DNA of 64,000 bases from Diplocloster modestus (GCF_019042245.1 NZ_JAHQCX010000002.1:183782-247781), one strand, 5' to 3'; counted from the stretch's first letter, positions 34,821 through 43,192 are shown. Numbers and translations are program-made. Notes: generated by a model not told the origin, from the letters alone.

Positions 34821-34849
34821 ATTATAGGAGGTTTTGTCCAAATTGTCAA
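34821..34849 (-). promoter_or_regulatory. Consensus promoter of the predicted small RNA
   Basis: TTGACA (34849-34844) and TATAAT (34826-34821) with a 17-base spacer: a perfect sigma-A promoter 60 bases after the stop of the upstream membrane protein gene. Confidence 0.8.
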
Positions 34850-34908
34850 CACTCTTTTTGATTATTTTTTATATTATCTGTCAATTTGTTTTTATGCAGC
34901 AAGTTGTC

Positions 34909-35478
34909 TTACGATATATAAAATATTCCGCCGTTGCCTTCATCCTGGCTTTCTTTCCTGTTATGATAGATCTTTGTGCAGAACGCGAACAGATAATAGC
35001 TGATCAGAATGAATCCAAGAATCCTTCCAAACATTACCGGATAGGATTTCACGATCCGCTCCACAAAGCTCTGTAGGAACCAGAACTCAAACACTGAGTA
35101 AAGTCCCCATACAATTGAACTCTCCAGGCAGATAACCCCCTGATAATTAAAGGGTTTCTCATTATAATCCCACCAGACTCCTCCGAATACACGGATCATG
35201 ATCTTAGCCGTACAGTACTCAATCGCTGTAGCCATCAACGATCCAAATACAAATAATTCCAAATAGTTACCTGCAAACGGCCTCAGCACAAAATACACCG
35301 TCAGTGCTCCCACACCATAAATCGGGCAAATCGGGCCCCGGATAAAACCACGGTTGGTAAGTTTCTTGTTACAAAACGACATATAGATAGATTCAATCGT
35401 CCATCCCAGTATGCTGTAAATAAAAAACCAATGCACTACATAGTATACATCCACACCCATAAACGTATGTCCCAACAC
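34909..35478 (-). CDS. Putative ABC transporter permease (CmpB-like, PF06541)
   Basis: A membrane protein of 189 residues with about five hydrophobic segments. The family pattern WFFIYSILGWTIESIYMSFCNKKLTNRGFIRGPICPIYGVGAL is clear. Relatives are annotated as ABC-type permeases but no ATPase is near, so that label is doubtful. No ATG has a good ribosome site; GTG 35478 lies eight bases after GGGTGGG and is taken as the start (ATG 35460 is the alternative). It follows the 289-residue membrane protein by 66 bases, probably in one transcript. Confidence 0.8.
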   Translation of the reverse strand: MLGHTFMGVDVYYVVHWFFIYSILGWTIESIYMSFCNKKLTNRGFIRGPICPIYGVGALTVYFVLRPFAGNYLELFVFGSLMATAIEYCTAKIMIRVFGGVWWDYNEKPFNYQGVICLESSIVWGLYSVFEFWFLQSFVERIVKSYPVMFGRILGFILISYYLFAFCTKIYHNRKESQDEGNGGIFYIS

Positions 35479-35544
35479 TCTTGTTTCCCACCCTTTCTGT
35501 CTTTTGATTTTTTTGCGTTTTAAATAGCCGGCTGTACTTAAGAA

Positions 35545-36414
35545 CTAATCTTCTGTTCTGAGTTTTACAACGCCATACAAAATAAACAATACAACTGCCG
35601 CTCCGGCAGCGATGCCGCCCCATTTCACAAAGCCAGCGAAAATCCCGTTTCCCGCTGCTTCCACCATGCTGCCCAGCGCTCCGTTACCGGCCAGCGTCTC
35701 CGTCAGCGCCCCGCGTCCTACAGTACCGAGGAACAGATAGATTAATCCGGCGGGCAGAGCCGCGATTCCTGCCCATAACATACACTGCGACATTCTCCGC
35801 CGGACCAGGCCGGTCAGGAACAGCATACAGACGATCAGCACGATCAGCAGCACCTTTGTCATTGGCGCGAACAACGTATGTATTATATTCAGTGTGGATG
35901 GGCTTAAATTCCCCGCCACCTGCTGCGGCGTCGGTATCACCGCCACTACATAATCAGAAGCCTGCTTTACTACAAACAGCAGAGCCGAACGCGCCTCCGA
36001 GCTAATGTTCAGTCCATTTTTCTGCGCCACCTCGTCAAGCCCTTCCTCGAACACTTTGGATAGCTCATCCGCTGTAACCGCACCTGCATCTTTGCCCAGA
36101 ACGATGTAATTCATACAATCCGCAGCATAATCCGAGATAAATCCACTGACAGCTTCTGATTCCAGTATCTGATCCATGGTATCATCGGGAAGCCCGAATA
36201 AAACCAGATACTTCTGCGCTTCGCCCATCTTGGCGCCGGCCAGCTCCTTTAGATTAAGCTCTTTTACCACCGTCTTGACATTCTTCTGACTCACCATCTG
36301 TTCCATGGAGATGACCCCAATCAGGCCTGTCAAGCATATAAATACCACCAGACTCAGAACAACAGCCACAAACCCTGAGAAAATACCGCCGCTCTTTTTT
36401 CTTCTTCTGCTCAT
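35545..36414 (-). CDS. Membrane protein of unknown function
   Basis: A protein of 289 residues, not recognised. A basic start (MSRRRKKSGG) is followed by a membrane segment (about 12-36), an extracytoplasmic domain (about 37-185), and three further hydrophobic segments (about 187-210, 218-236, 258-283). The topology suggests a sensor or envelope-associated protein. AGGAA lies just before the ATG and GAGGG further up. Upstream partner of the CmpB-like gene. Confidence 0.75.
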   Translation of the reverse strand: MSRRRKKSGGIFSGFVAVVLSLVVFICLTGLIGVISMEQMVSQKNVKTVVKELNLKELAGAKMGEAQKYLVLFGLPDDTMDQILESEAVSGFISDYAADCMNYIVLGKDAGAVTADELSKVFEEGLDEVAQKNGLNISSEARSALLFVVKQASDYVVAVIPTPQQVAGNLSPSTLNIIHTLFAPMTKVLLIVLIVCMLFLTGLVRRRMSQCMLWAGIAALPAGLIYLFLGTVGRGALTETLAGNGALGSMVEAAGNGIFAGFVKWGGIAAGAAVVLFILYGVVKLRTED

Positions 36415-36559
36415 TTCCTAACCCTCACACTTTTGCTGTCCAAATTACCTGTTCATTATAATGTAAAAGCTTTCAAATGACAACCGCATGCAACGAAAAT
36501 TTAACAATCCTTAGGAAAAATTAAGAATTCCTTTAAGAATGAGATTTCGGTGGTGCGGT

Positions 36560-36675
36560 GGGGGGATTGGTTTTATAGGGGCCGGGAAAAGAGGGAAGCG
36601 GCCGGGGGATTCGGGGATGGGACCCAAACATCGTGAGGACAAATCGCTTCAGACGGACCTAAGAATGGGCCCCTC
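36560..36675 (+). repeat. Decayed half-copy of the 41468-41744 repeat
   Basis: The order of blocks GGGGGGATT, GGGGCCGGGA, GGGA...CCC, GTGAGGACAAATCGCTTC and GGACCTAAGA parallels 41443-41553 (GGGGGGATT, AGGGCCGGGA, GTGGGGCCAAATCACTTC, GGGCCTAAGA). Only one arm is visible; its complementary arm is absent or eroded. Confidence 0.6.
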
Positions 36676-36729
36676 TGTTGAGAAACAGAAATACACTCAT
36701 CAGAGTCTATCCGACCCAGAAATAAAATA

Positions 36730-36755
36730 CCCCTGAGTGCCTGGGCACTCAGGGG
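36730..36755 (-). terminator. Terminator of rpsU
   Basis: CCCCTGAGTGC pairs with GCACTCAGGGG (11 bp, 4-base loop). On the minus strand it is followed by TATTTTATTT. It lies ten bases after the rpsU stop. Confidence 0.9.
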
Positions 36756-36765
36756 TTCTGCACAA

Positions 36766-36942
36766 TTAATTGTATTTACGTTTTCTAGCCGCTTCTGATT
36801 TTTTCTTACGCTTCACGCTGGGTTTTTCGTAATGTTCTCTTTTACGAATTTCCTGCTGGATCCCAGCCTTTGCACAGTTTCTCTTAAATCTACGTAAAGC
36901 GCTATCTAAGGTCTCGTTCTCTTTTACGATTACGTTCGACAT
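36766..36942 (-). CDS. rpsU: 30S ribosomal protein S21
   Basis: A protein of 58 residues, translated by hand: it begins [20 protein letters not shown] and ends RKRKYN. This is a full-length S21 ([33 protein letters not shown] is diagnostic in its parts: basic, [13 protein letters not shown]). It binds the small ribosomal subunit near the 3' end of 16S rRNA. AGGTG lies seven bases before the ATG, and a stronger GGAGG 14 bases before. It has its own promoter and terminator. Confidence 0.97.
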   Translation of the reverse strand: MSNVIVKENETLDSALRRFKRNCAKAGIQQEIRKREHYEKPSVKRKKKSEAARKRKYN

Positions 36943-37023
36943 AGTATCACACCTAACCTCCCTCCAGCCTTGTATTGTGCATCATACGACCGACTGTCTG
37001 GGTATTTTATTGCACTAACAGTA

Positions 37024-37051
37024 ATTATAGCATAATTTTCAGATTCGTCAA
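37024..37051 (-). promoter_or_regulatory. Promoter of rpsU
   Basis: TTGACG (37051-37046) and TATAAT (37029-37024) with a 16-base spacer and an extended -10 TG. Confidence 0.75.
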
Positions 37052-37063
37052 CTATATTTAATG

Positions 37064-37091
37064 GAAAAATCGGAACTTATGCGGATTTTTC
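37064..37091 (-). terminator. Weak AT-rich hairpin after alaS
   Basis: GAAAAATC pairs with GATTTTTC (8 bp, 12-base loop), 30 bases after the alaS stop. The T content of the 3' arm could serve as terminator; confidence is low. Confidence 0.35.
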
Positions 37092-37120
37092 TGCAAAGAG
37101 CGGTCTGCACCCTCTCATAT

Positions 37121-39760
37121 TTATTTTACTTGTTCTTCCAGAATCTTGGCTGCCTCCAGGATAGCGGCTTCGATCCCGGCCGGGTTTTTACCGCCGGCCT
37201 GGGCCATGTTCGGACGTCCCCCGCCGCCTCCACCCACCAGGGCAGCGATGCCTTTGATCAGGTTGCCTGCGTGTGCTCCCCGTGAAAGGGCTGTGTCGGT
37301 AGCCATGGCGACCAGGTTTACTTTTCCTTCTTTGGCTGAGGCTAATACGATCACACCTTCGCCCAGTTTGTTCTTTAACTGGTCTCCCAGATCGCGCAGC
37401 CCGTTCATATCCACGTCGTCCACTTTTACGGCCAGGAGTTTGACGCCGCTGATCTGCTGTACCTGGTCCATGACATCCCCTAAGGAGTCCTGGGCAAGTT
37501 TGGCTTTTAAGGATTCATTTTCACTCTGGAGCGCTTTCATCTCCGCCATCAGGTGGTTTAACTTGACGGTAAGGGAGGCAGGTGTTGTTTTTACAATTTT
37601 TGCCGCTTCCGCCAGATTTTCTTCCAGCTCGTCATAGTAACGGAATACACCGCTTGCCGTCAGAGCCTCGATTCTGCGGACACCGGCTGCGATTCCTGTT
37701 TCAGACAGGATCTTAAACGCACTGATAGTGCCAGTGCTGGTGACATGGGTTCCTCCGCATAGCTCTGTTGAGAAATCTCCCATACGCACAACTCTTACGT
37801 TATCTCCGTATTTTTCTCCGAACAGGGCCATAGCGCCTGTCTTTTTCGCCTCATCCAGGGTCATGATCTGTGTCTGTACCGACAGATTCTCCGCTATTTT
37901 TTCATTGACAATCTCTTCTACTTTAGAAAGCTCCTCGGGTGTCAGCGCGGAAAAATGGGTGAAGTCAAAGCGAAGCCGGTCACCGTTAACGAAGGAGCCT
38001 GCCTGCTCCACATGGGTTCCAAGAACCGTCCGCAGCGCTTTCTGCAGCAGATGGGTGGCGCTGTGGTTTTTGGCTGTCGCCTGACGCTTGTCAGCATCCA
38101 CGCTAAGTTCTACCAAGTCTCCTACTTTGAACATTCCCTTGGTCACTTTTCCGATATGGCCGATCTTGCCGCCCAGCAGCTTGACAGTGTCTTCCACTGC
38201 AAATTCATTACTACCCTGGCGAATGATACCGGTGTCGGCTACCTGGCCGCCGCTGGTAGCGTAAAACGGGGTTTCCTCCACGATAACCGTGCCCGCTTCC
38301 CCGTCTGCCAATGCCTCCACAAGCTCTTCCTCCGTGGTCAGCACCGTGATCTTAGAGTTGTGGTTCAGCGTCTCATATCCCACGAATCTGGATGTGATGG
38401 CAGGATCGATGGATTCATATACTGTGACATCGGCGCCCATGTAGTTGGTCACCTTTCTGGCTTTGCGGGCCATCTGGCGCTGCTCCTCCATGGAAGCCTT
38501 AAATCCTTCTTCGTCGACGTTAAATCCTTCTTCCTCCAATATTTCCTTCGTCAGATCCAGAGGAAATCCATAGGTGTCGTATAATTTGAACGCATGCTCA
38601 CCGGCCAGGGTTTTCTCATTGTTCGCCTTCATCTCCTGCATCATTTCTTCCAGAATATGAAGCCCCTGATCGATGGTTTTGCTGAATTTGTCTTCTTCCT
38701 GGGCCAGTACCTTTATAATGAAGTCCCGCTTCTCTTCCAATTCCGGATAACCGTCTCTGGAACCCTCGATCACCGATTCACAGAGCTTCGCGAGGAAACC
38801 GTCTTGGATTCCAAGAAGCCGTCCATGGCGGGCCGCACGGCGGATCAGCCGGCGCAGCACATAGCCGCGGCCTTCATTGGTGGGCATGATACCGTCGGAG
38901 ATCATAAACGTGGCTGAGCGGATGTGATCGGTGATCAGACGGATGGATACGTCTGTTTCCTCACTCTCTTTATATGTCACATTGGCGAATTCACAGACCT
39001 TATTGCGCAGCGCCTGCAGCGTGTCCACGTCGAAGATCGAATCCACTCCCTGGACAACCACAGCCAGCCGTTCCAGGCCCATACCGGTATCTATATTTTT
39101 ATGCTCCAGCTCTTCGTAGTTCCCTTTGCCATCACTCTCAAACTGGGTAAATACATCGTTCCAGACTTCCATATACCGGTCACAGTCACATCCCACAGTA
39201 CATCCCGGTTTTCCGCAGCCGTATTCCTCTCCGCGGTCATAATATACCTCAGAACAGGGACCGCAGGGGCCTGCGCCATGCTCCCAGAAGTTGTCCTCTT
39301 TGCCAAAACGGAAAATGCGGTCCGCGGGGATGCCGATCTCTTTTTCCCAGATCTCAAACGCTTCATCATCATCCAGGTAAACGGACGGGTACAGCCGGTC
39401 CGGATCCAGTCCCACCACCTCGGTCAGAAACTCCCAGGTCCAGGCAATCGCATCCTGTTTAAAATAATCGCCAAATGAGAAATTTCCAAGCATTTCAAAA
39501 AACGTACCGTGACGGGCCGTTTTTCCTACATTTTCAATATCGCCGGTTCTGATGCACTTCTGGCAGGTGGTTACCCGGTTTCTGGGCGGGATCTCCTGAC
39601 CAGTAAAATAGGGTTTCAGGGGAGCCATACCGGAATTAATGAGAAGCAGGCTGTTATCGTTATGAGGCACCAGTGAAAAACTTTTCATTGCCAGATGCCC
39701 CTTGCTCTCAAAAAATTCCAAAAACATTTTACGCAATTCATTTACACCATATTGTTTCAC
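37121..39760 (-). CDS. alaS: Alanyl-tRNA synthetase
   Basis: A protein of 879 residues, the usual length. The class II catalytic core is at the N terminus (MAPLKPYFTGQEIPPRNRVTTCQKCIRTGDIENVG). The editing domain has HSATH (near 565) and CGGTH (near 665), which bind zinc and clear mischarged Ser/Gly. The C-terminal DHHA1 domain ends with the Gly-rich GGGGGGRPNMAQAGG. Translation starts at GTG 39760, eight bases after AGGAGG. The leader is short with no T-box. Confidence 0.97.
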   Translation of the reverse strand: MKQYGVNELRKMFLEFFESKGHLAMKSFSLVPHNDNSLLLINSGMAPLKPYFTGQEIPPRNRVTTCQKCIRTGDIENVGKTARHGTFFEMLGNFSFGDYFKQDAIAWTWEFLTEVVGLDPDRLYPSVYLDDDEAFEIWEKEIGIPADRIFRFGKEDNFWEHGAGPCGPCSEVYYDRGEEYGCGKPGCTVGCDCDRYMEVWNDVFTQFESDGKGNYEELEHKNIDTGMGLERLAVVVQGVDSIFDVDTLQALRNKVCEFANVTYKESEETDVSIRLITDHIRSATFMISDGIMPTNEGRGYVLRRLIRRAARHGRLLGIQDGFLAKLCESVIEGSRDGYPELEEKRDFIIKVLAQEEDKFSKTIDQGLHILEEMMQEMKANNEKTLAGEHAFKLYDTYGFPLDLTKEILEEEGFNVDEEGFKASMEEQRQMARKARKVTNYMGADVTVYESIDPAITSRFVGYETLNHNSKITVLTTEEELVEALADGEAGTVIVEETPFYATSGGQVADTGIIRQGSNEFAVEDTVKLLGGKIGHIGKVTKGMFKVGDLVELSVDADKRQATAKNHSATHLLQKALRTVLGTHVEQAGSFVNGDRLRFDFTHFSALTPEELSKVEEIVNEKIAENLSVQTQIMTLDEAKKTGAMALFGEKYGDNVRVVRMGDFSTELCGGTHVTSTGTISAFKILSETGIAAGVRRIEALTASGVFRYYDELEENLAEAAKIVKTTPASLTVKLNHLMAEMKALQSENESLKAKLAQDSLGDVMDQVQQISGVKLLAVKVDDVDMNGLRDLGDQLKNKLGEGVIVLASAKEGKVNLVAMATDTALSRGAHAGNLIKGIAALVGGGGGGRPNMAQAGGKNPAGIEAAILEAAKILEEQVK

Positions 39761-39869
39761 GATCTCTTCCTCCTGGGTAATTCATTTATCCTTGCATATA
39801 TTTGCTACGGCCCCGCTGCTCCAGCTTGTTTTCTCTTTTCTTCGGGCCATAAAATCAGTAGGACATAAT

Positions 39870-39897
39870 AAAACACCAGCATTTATGCCAGTGTTTT
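39870..39897 (-). terminator. Hairpin overlapping the alaS transcription start
   Basis: On the minus strand AAAACACTGGCAT pairs with ATGCTGGTGTTTT (13 bp including two G-U pairs). It overlaps the predicted alaS start, so only transcripts arriving from tyrS would contain the full stem. It is the likely terminator of the tyrS transcript. Confidence 0.55.
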
Positions 39898-39898
39898 T

Positions 39899-39927
39899 AT
39901 TATATGGATATTTCAAATCTTTGTCAA
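39899..39927 (-). promoter_or_regulatory. Consensus promoter of alaS
   Basis: TTGACA (39927-39922) and TATAAT (39904-39899) with a 17-base spacer. Predicted start near 39892, leader about 130 bases. Confidence 0.8.
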
Positions 39928-39994
39928 TCAGTTCTATGGCCACCTTTGCGATCTTTCCCTATCCACATTCCATATCAGCCATATTTTTCAGTCC

Positions 39995-40129
39995 CTACTC
40001 CTGCGCTCCGGCTGATTTCGCGTTTTTGCGGCCGCGCAGAAATTTTCCGAACCGGATACCGCCGAAAGCAACTGCCGCGATAAACACCATACTCAGAACC
40101 GTCTTTACAAATTCCGCCCAAAAAGCCAT
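39995..40129 (-). CDS. 44-residue single-span membrane protein
   Basis: Translated by hand: it begins MAFWAEFVKTVLSMVFIAAV, followed by AFGGIRFGKFLRGRKNAKSA and ends GAQE. Residues 8-25 form one membrane span, followed by a basic cytosolic tail (positive-inside). ATG 40129 lies nine bases after the tyrS stop, with AGGTGA overlapping that stop, so it is translated with tyrS. Similar small proteins next to tyrS in Lachnospiraceae are, from memory, sometimes mislabelled as nitrogenase parts. Function unknown. Confidence 0.75.
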   Translation of the reverse strand: MAFWAEFVKTVLSMVFIAAVAFGGIRFGKFLRGRKNAKSAGAQE

Positions 40130-40138
40130 CTCACTCAC

Positions 40139-41377
40139 CTAACCTTCCTTGATTTGATGATACCCCTTTTTGCCCTTCTTTATAAGTAAAACACCATCCG
40201 AGTCAAAATCATCGCCGGTAAACTTTCTGTCAAATTCCGTTATCTTCGCGTCATTGACGGTCACACCGCCCTGTTGGATCAGCCTGCGCGCTTCTGAACG
40301 GGTCGGAGCCAGCTTCGTGTCCACCAGAAGCGTGATCAGATCAATTCCCTCTGCCAGCTGTTCTTTGGTATACGTGGTGGTGGGAATATCATCACTCTTC
40401 CCTCCATTGGCGAACAGCGCCCTGGCGGCATCCTGCGCTTTCTTTGCTTCTTCCTCCCCGTGTACGATCTTGGTGATCTCAAAAGCAAGGACTTCCTTCG
40501 CATGATTTATCTCGGCGTCTTTTAACGCTCCCAGCCTGCGGACCTCTTCCATCGGCAGGAATGTCAGCAGGGAAAGGCACTCTTCCACCTTTACATCCTC
40601 AATATTCCGCCAGTACTGATAGAATTCGTACGGGGAGGTCTTTTCAGGATCCAACCATACGGCTCCCTTCATGGTCTTACCCATCTTGATCCCCTCGCTG
40701 GTGGTCAGCAGCTTAAAGGTCAGGCCGTATGCCGGTTTCTGTTCCTTTCTCCGGATCAGTTCCACGCCCCCGATAATATTGGACCACTGATCATTTCCGC
40801 CCAACTCCATCGTACACCCGTATTCCTTATTCAACTTCCAGAAATCATAGGACTGCATAAGCATATAGTTGAATTCAAAGAAGGTCAGCCCCTTTTCCAT
40901 TCTCTGTTTGTAGCACTCAGCCGTCAGCATCTTATTGACCGAGAAATGGACCCCGATCTCCCGAAGGAACTCCACATAATTCAGATCCAGCAGCCAGTCC
41001 GCGTTATTGGCGATGACCGCGTGATCCTCGTCAAAATCGATAAACCGTCCTAACTGCTCCGCAAACCTTTTGGCATTATAATCGATCTTCTCTTTCGTCA
41101 TCATATTACGCATATCGGATTTCCCGGAAGGATCCCCGATCATAGTCGTTCCGCCTCCAAGCAGAGCGATGGGACGATGTCCTGCCCGCTGCATATGCAT
41201 CATAGCCATGATCGTCAGAAAATGGCCCGCCGTAAGACTGTCCGCCGTGGCATCAAACCCTATATAAAAGGTAACGCTTTCCTTACCCAGCAATTCCCTG
41301 ATCTCATCCGGATGAGTCGCCTGTTCAATAAAACCCCTCTCCATCAGCACATCATAAACATTTCCCTGTGTAGACAT
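40139..41377 (-). CDS. tyrS: Tyrosyl-tRNA synthetase
   Basis: A protein of 412 residues. Class I motifs are present: an HIGH variant ([10 protein letters not shown]) and a KMSKS variant ([10 protein letters not shown]). [16 protein letters not shown] and [12 protein letters not shown] are typical of TyrRS type 1. An S4 RNA-binding domain ([14 protein letters not shown]) closes the protein. GGAGG precedes the ATG by seven bases. The leader is only about 22 bases, so there is no T-box. It is followed by the 44-residue membrane protein. Confidence 0.97.
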   Translation of the reverse strand: MSTQGNVYDVLMERGFIEQATHPDEIRELLGKESVTFYIGFDATADSLTAGHFLTIMAMMHMQRAGHRPIALLGGGTTMIGDPSGKSDMRNMMTKEKIDYNAKRFAEQLGRFIDFDEDHAVIANNADWLLDLNYVEFLREIGVHFSVNKMLTAECYKQRMEKGLTFFEFNYMLMQSYDFWKLNKEYGCTMELGGNDQWSNIIGGVELIRRKEQKPAYGLTFKLLTTSEGIKMGKTMKGAVWLDPEKTSPYEFYQYWRNIEDVKVEECLSLLTFLPMEEVRRLGALKDAEINHAKEVLAFEITKIVHGEEEAKKAQDAARALFANGGKSDDIPTTTYTKEQLAEGIDLITLLVDTKLAPTRSEARRLIQQGGVTVNDAKITEFDRKFTGDDFDSDGVLLIKKGKKGYHQIKEG

Positions 41378-41406
41378 TTTAGTCCCTCCTTCGTTTCTTA
41401 TGGGTT

Positions 41407-41435
41407 ATCTTACCATATTGGTTCGGGGGTTTCAA
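41407..41435 (-). promoter_or_regulatory. Promoter of tyrS
   Basis: TTGAAA (41435-41430) and TAAGAT (41412-41407) with a 17-base spacer, starting 33 bases from the edge of the first giant repeat. Confidence 0.65.
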
Positions 41436-41467
41436 GAGGGGCGGGGGGATTTCGTTTGGTTAGGGCC

Positions 41468-41744
41468 GGGATGAGCGGTTAGGGGCGCGGCCTGCTGCCG
41501 GGGGGCATATCCCGTGGGGCCAAATCACTTCGGCTGGGCCTAAGACCGGATAACTCCGAAGGCGGGAGAACCTCTTATTGGCAGGGCCCGGAACAAACTC
41601 GCCACAGAACGGCTCGGACAGTGTTCCAGGCCCTGCGAGGTTCTCCCGCCTTCTGCGTAACCCGGTCTAAGGCCCGGCCTCAAGTGATTTGGCCCCACGG
41701 GATATGCCCCCCGGCAGCAGGCCGCGCCCCTAACCGCTCATCCC
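41468..41744. repeat. Giant inverted repeat A (277 bp)
   Basis: The outer 63 bases of each arm (41468-41530 and 41682-41744) are perfectly complementary. Inside, pairing continues imperfectly (GGGCCTAAGACCGG with CCGGTCTAAGGCCC; GAAGGCGGGAGAACCTC with GAGGTTCTCCCGCCTTC; GCAGGGCCCGGAAC with GTTCCAGGCCCTGC), leaving a loop of about 28 bases. The arms are GC-rich. No reading frame or transposase is inside. Confidence 0.97.
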
Positions 41745-41927
41745 TGCTTTCCTATCGGCCTTTTTCCATGTTCTAACAGATGACATGTCTGTATATTTTG
41801 ACAGATCGTTAAGGTTTGATTCTAACTTAATTTTAATGCTGCCCGAGCCGCTATTTTTTAATCAGTATCCCAAAAAGACAGATTACACGATCCTTGCAGA
41901 CTTAACTGCTCCGTCTATCGCAATGCA

Positions 41928-42255
41928 GGGAAGAACCCTGGAAGGCGGGCGGAGTGTTCCTGTTTGGGGACGCTGGGCGGGTACCTGTCCTTTGACGGGC
42001 ATAGGGCGGCTGTGCGGCAGCTTAGTGAATTCAGGCGGCAGACTCAGGATGCACGGCGGACTTCACGTCCGACGGGCAAGGGCCTCTGAACCGGAAACAC
42101 ATCATGTGTTTCTGGTTCAGAGGCCCGGTTCCTGAGTCTGCCGCCTGTATTCACTTAGCTGCCGCACAGCGGACAGCCCGTCGCCCGTCAAAGGACAGGT
42201 ACCCGCCAAGCGGCCCCAAACAGGAACACTCCGCCCGCCTTCCAGGGTTCTTCCC
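41928..42255. repeat. Giant inverted repeat B (328 bp)
   Basis: The outermost 42 bases of the arms (from GGGAAGAACCCTGG at 41928) pair perfectly with the end at 42255. Further perfect blocks include GGCGGGTACCTGTCCTTTGA and GGCGGCAGACTCAGGA. The centre is GAAACACAT-C-ATGTGTTTC. The left arm carries a small extra hairpin (CGGAC-TTCAC-GTCCG). Arms are about 150 bases with over 90 % pairing in the outer part. It ends 22 bases from the stop of the glycyl-radical activase gene. Confidence 0.95.
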
Positions 42256-42277
42256 GGCCCTTTGTATAACCCCCCGG

Positions 42278-43192
42278 TCAGCTGTCCAGAATCAGGTTTT
42301 TTACGCCATTTTCACGGGCGATTCGGGCGAAGCTCTCCATCTGGTCCGAAGTGTAGAGTTTGGGGTTTTCGGTAAAGCAGTAGGTGCGGCCGACCAGATC
42401 GTATTTCCCGGCGGCCAGGGGGTTATAGTTGAGAATCTCGTAGGCAGTGTCGGGGGACAGGCTGGTGAGGAAACGGGCGATTTGCGCGATGTTTTCAGGG
42501 CAGGCCGTGTATTCGGGGATCATGGGCGTGCGTACGATCACGCGGTTTCTGTATTCTGGGTGGGTCAGCAGGTATCGCAGATTCTCCCGGATGGTCTCGT
42601 TGGGAACTCCGGTATGCCGCCGATGCGCTTTTGTGTCGTATATCTTGAAGTCGGCATAGATGGTATCCAGGTATGGGAGAGTGCCTTTCAGCGTGGATAG
42701 GGGGACATAAAGGGAGGTTTCAATGGCGGTGTCTATGTGGTGTTCCTTCAAAGCGATGAGAAGAGCTTTGAGGAACTCGGGCTGGAGGAATGGCTCTCCG
42801 CCGGATAGGGTGATACCGCCTCCCTGTTGGAAGAATATTTTGTCTTTGAGGGCTTCTTCCAATGTTTCTTCGACTGTCAGATCCCGGGAATCCATCTTAA
42901 GGGCCGTTCCCGGACAGGCATCGATTATTTCATCCCAGTCCTCTCTGCGGGTGATATCCAGATGAATCCGGCTGTCCCGCTGGGACACTCCCAGATCCCG
43001 GGAGAGATCCAGGCAGATTCCACAGCCGATGCAGCGGTTCTGGAACCAGAGGGGACGCTTTTCATAGCTCAGCCCTTCCGGATTCTGGCACCAGACACAG
43101 CGCAGCGGGCATCCTTTCAGAAATATAGTGGTACGGATGCCGCTGCCGTCATGGGTAGAAAATCTTCTGATGTCGAATATTCTGCCTGTCAT
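42278..43192 (-). CDS. Glycyl-radical enzyme activating protein (radical SAM)
   Basis: A protein of 304 residues that uses S-adenosylmethionine and a 4Fe-4S cluster to place the glycyl radical on its partner. The radical SAM motif is CPLRCVWC (near 28-35). A ferredoxin-like insert follows (CIGCGIC, and a further Cys in DACPGTAL), typical of activases for the dehydratase/lyase class rather than of PFL activase. GGITLSGGEPFLQ is the SAM-binding GGE motif. GGAGG precedes the ATG by eight bases. It is downstream of the enzyme gene with an 18-base gap. Confidence 0.93.
   Translation of the reverse strand: MTGRIFDIRRFSTHDGSGIRTTIFLKGCPLRCVWCQNPEGLSYEKRPLWFQNRCIGCGICLDLSRDLGVSQRDSRIHLDITRREDWDEIIDACPGTALKMDSRDLTVEETLEEALKDKIFFQQGGGITLSGGEPFLQPEFLKALLIALKEHHIDTAIETSLYVPLSTLKGTLPYLDTIYADFKIYDTKAHRRHTGVPNETIRENLRYLLTHPEYRNRVIVRTPMIPEYTACPENIAQIARFLTSLSPDTAYEILNYNPLAAGKYDLVGRTYCFTENPKLYTSDQMESFARIARENGVKNLILDS

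Larger units (their letters stand above)
36415..36765. other. Intergenic region with a decayed repeat
   Basis: 350 bases holding a decayed relative of the giant repeat at 41468-41744 and the rpsU terminator. A 65-codon plus-strand frame (36539-36736) is not believed to be a gene. Confidence 0.6.
41378..42277. other. 900-bp gene-free region of giant inverted repeats
   Basis: Holds the tyrS promoter, two large inverted repeats (41468-41744 and 41928-42255) and an AT-richer spacer (41745-41927). Open frames here (for example 41785-42135) are by-products of the repeats. Confidence 0.85.

Noticed and set aside
36539-36736. A 65-codon plus-strand frame before rpsU
   Set aside because: It lies in the decayed repeat and the rpsU terminator and lacks a ribosome site.
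39761-39994. T-box leader before alaS
   Set aside because: The leader is about 130 bases with no T-box sequence (TGGNACCGCG) or specifier stem; the hairpin near the start lacks an antiterminator partner.
41378-41467. T-box leader before tyrS
   Set aside because: A good promoter leaves only about 22 leader bases.
41785-42135. A 116-codon plus-strand frame running into giant repeat B
   Set aside because: Its sequence is produced by the repeat arms; no ribosome site or recognisable domain.
41468-42255. Pair of insertion-sequence ends bounding a lost transposase
   Set aside because: Arms pair within each element rather than across the 183-bp spacer, no transposase remnant or clear target-site duplication is visible.
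42104-42700. A 198-codon plus-strand frame
   Set aside because: It covers one arm of repeat B and then the antisense strand of the activase gene.
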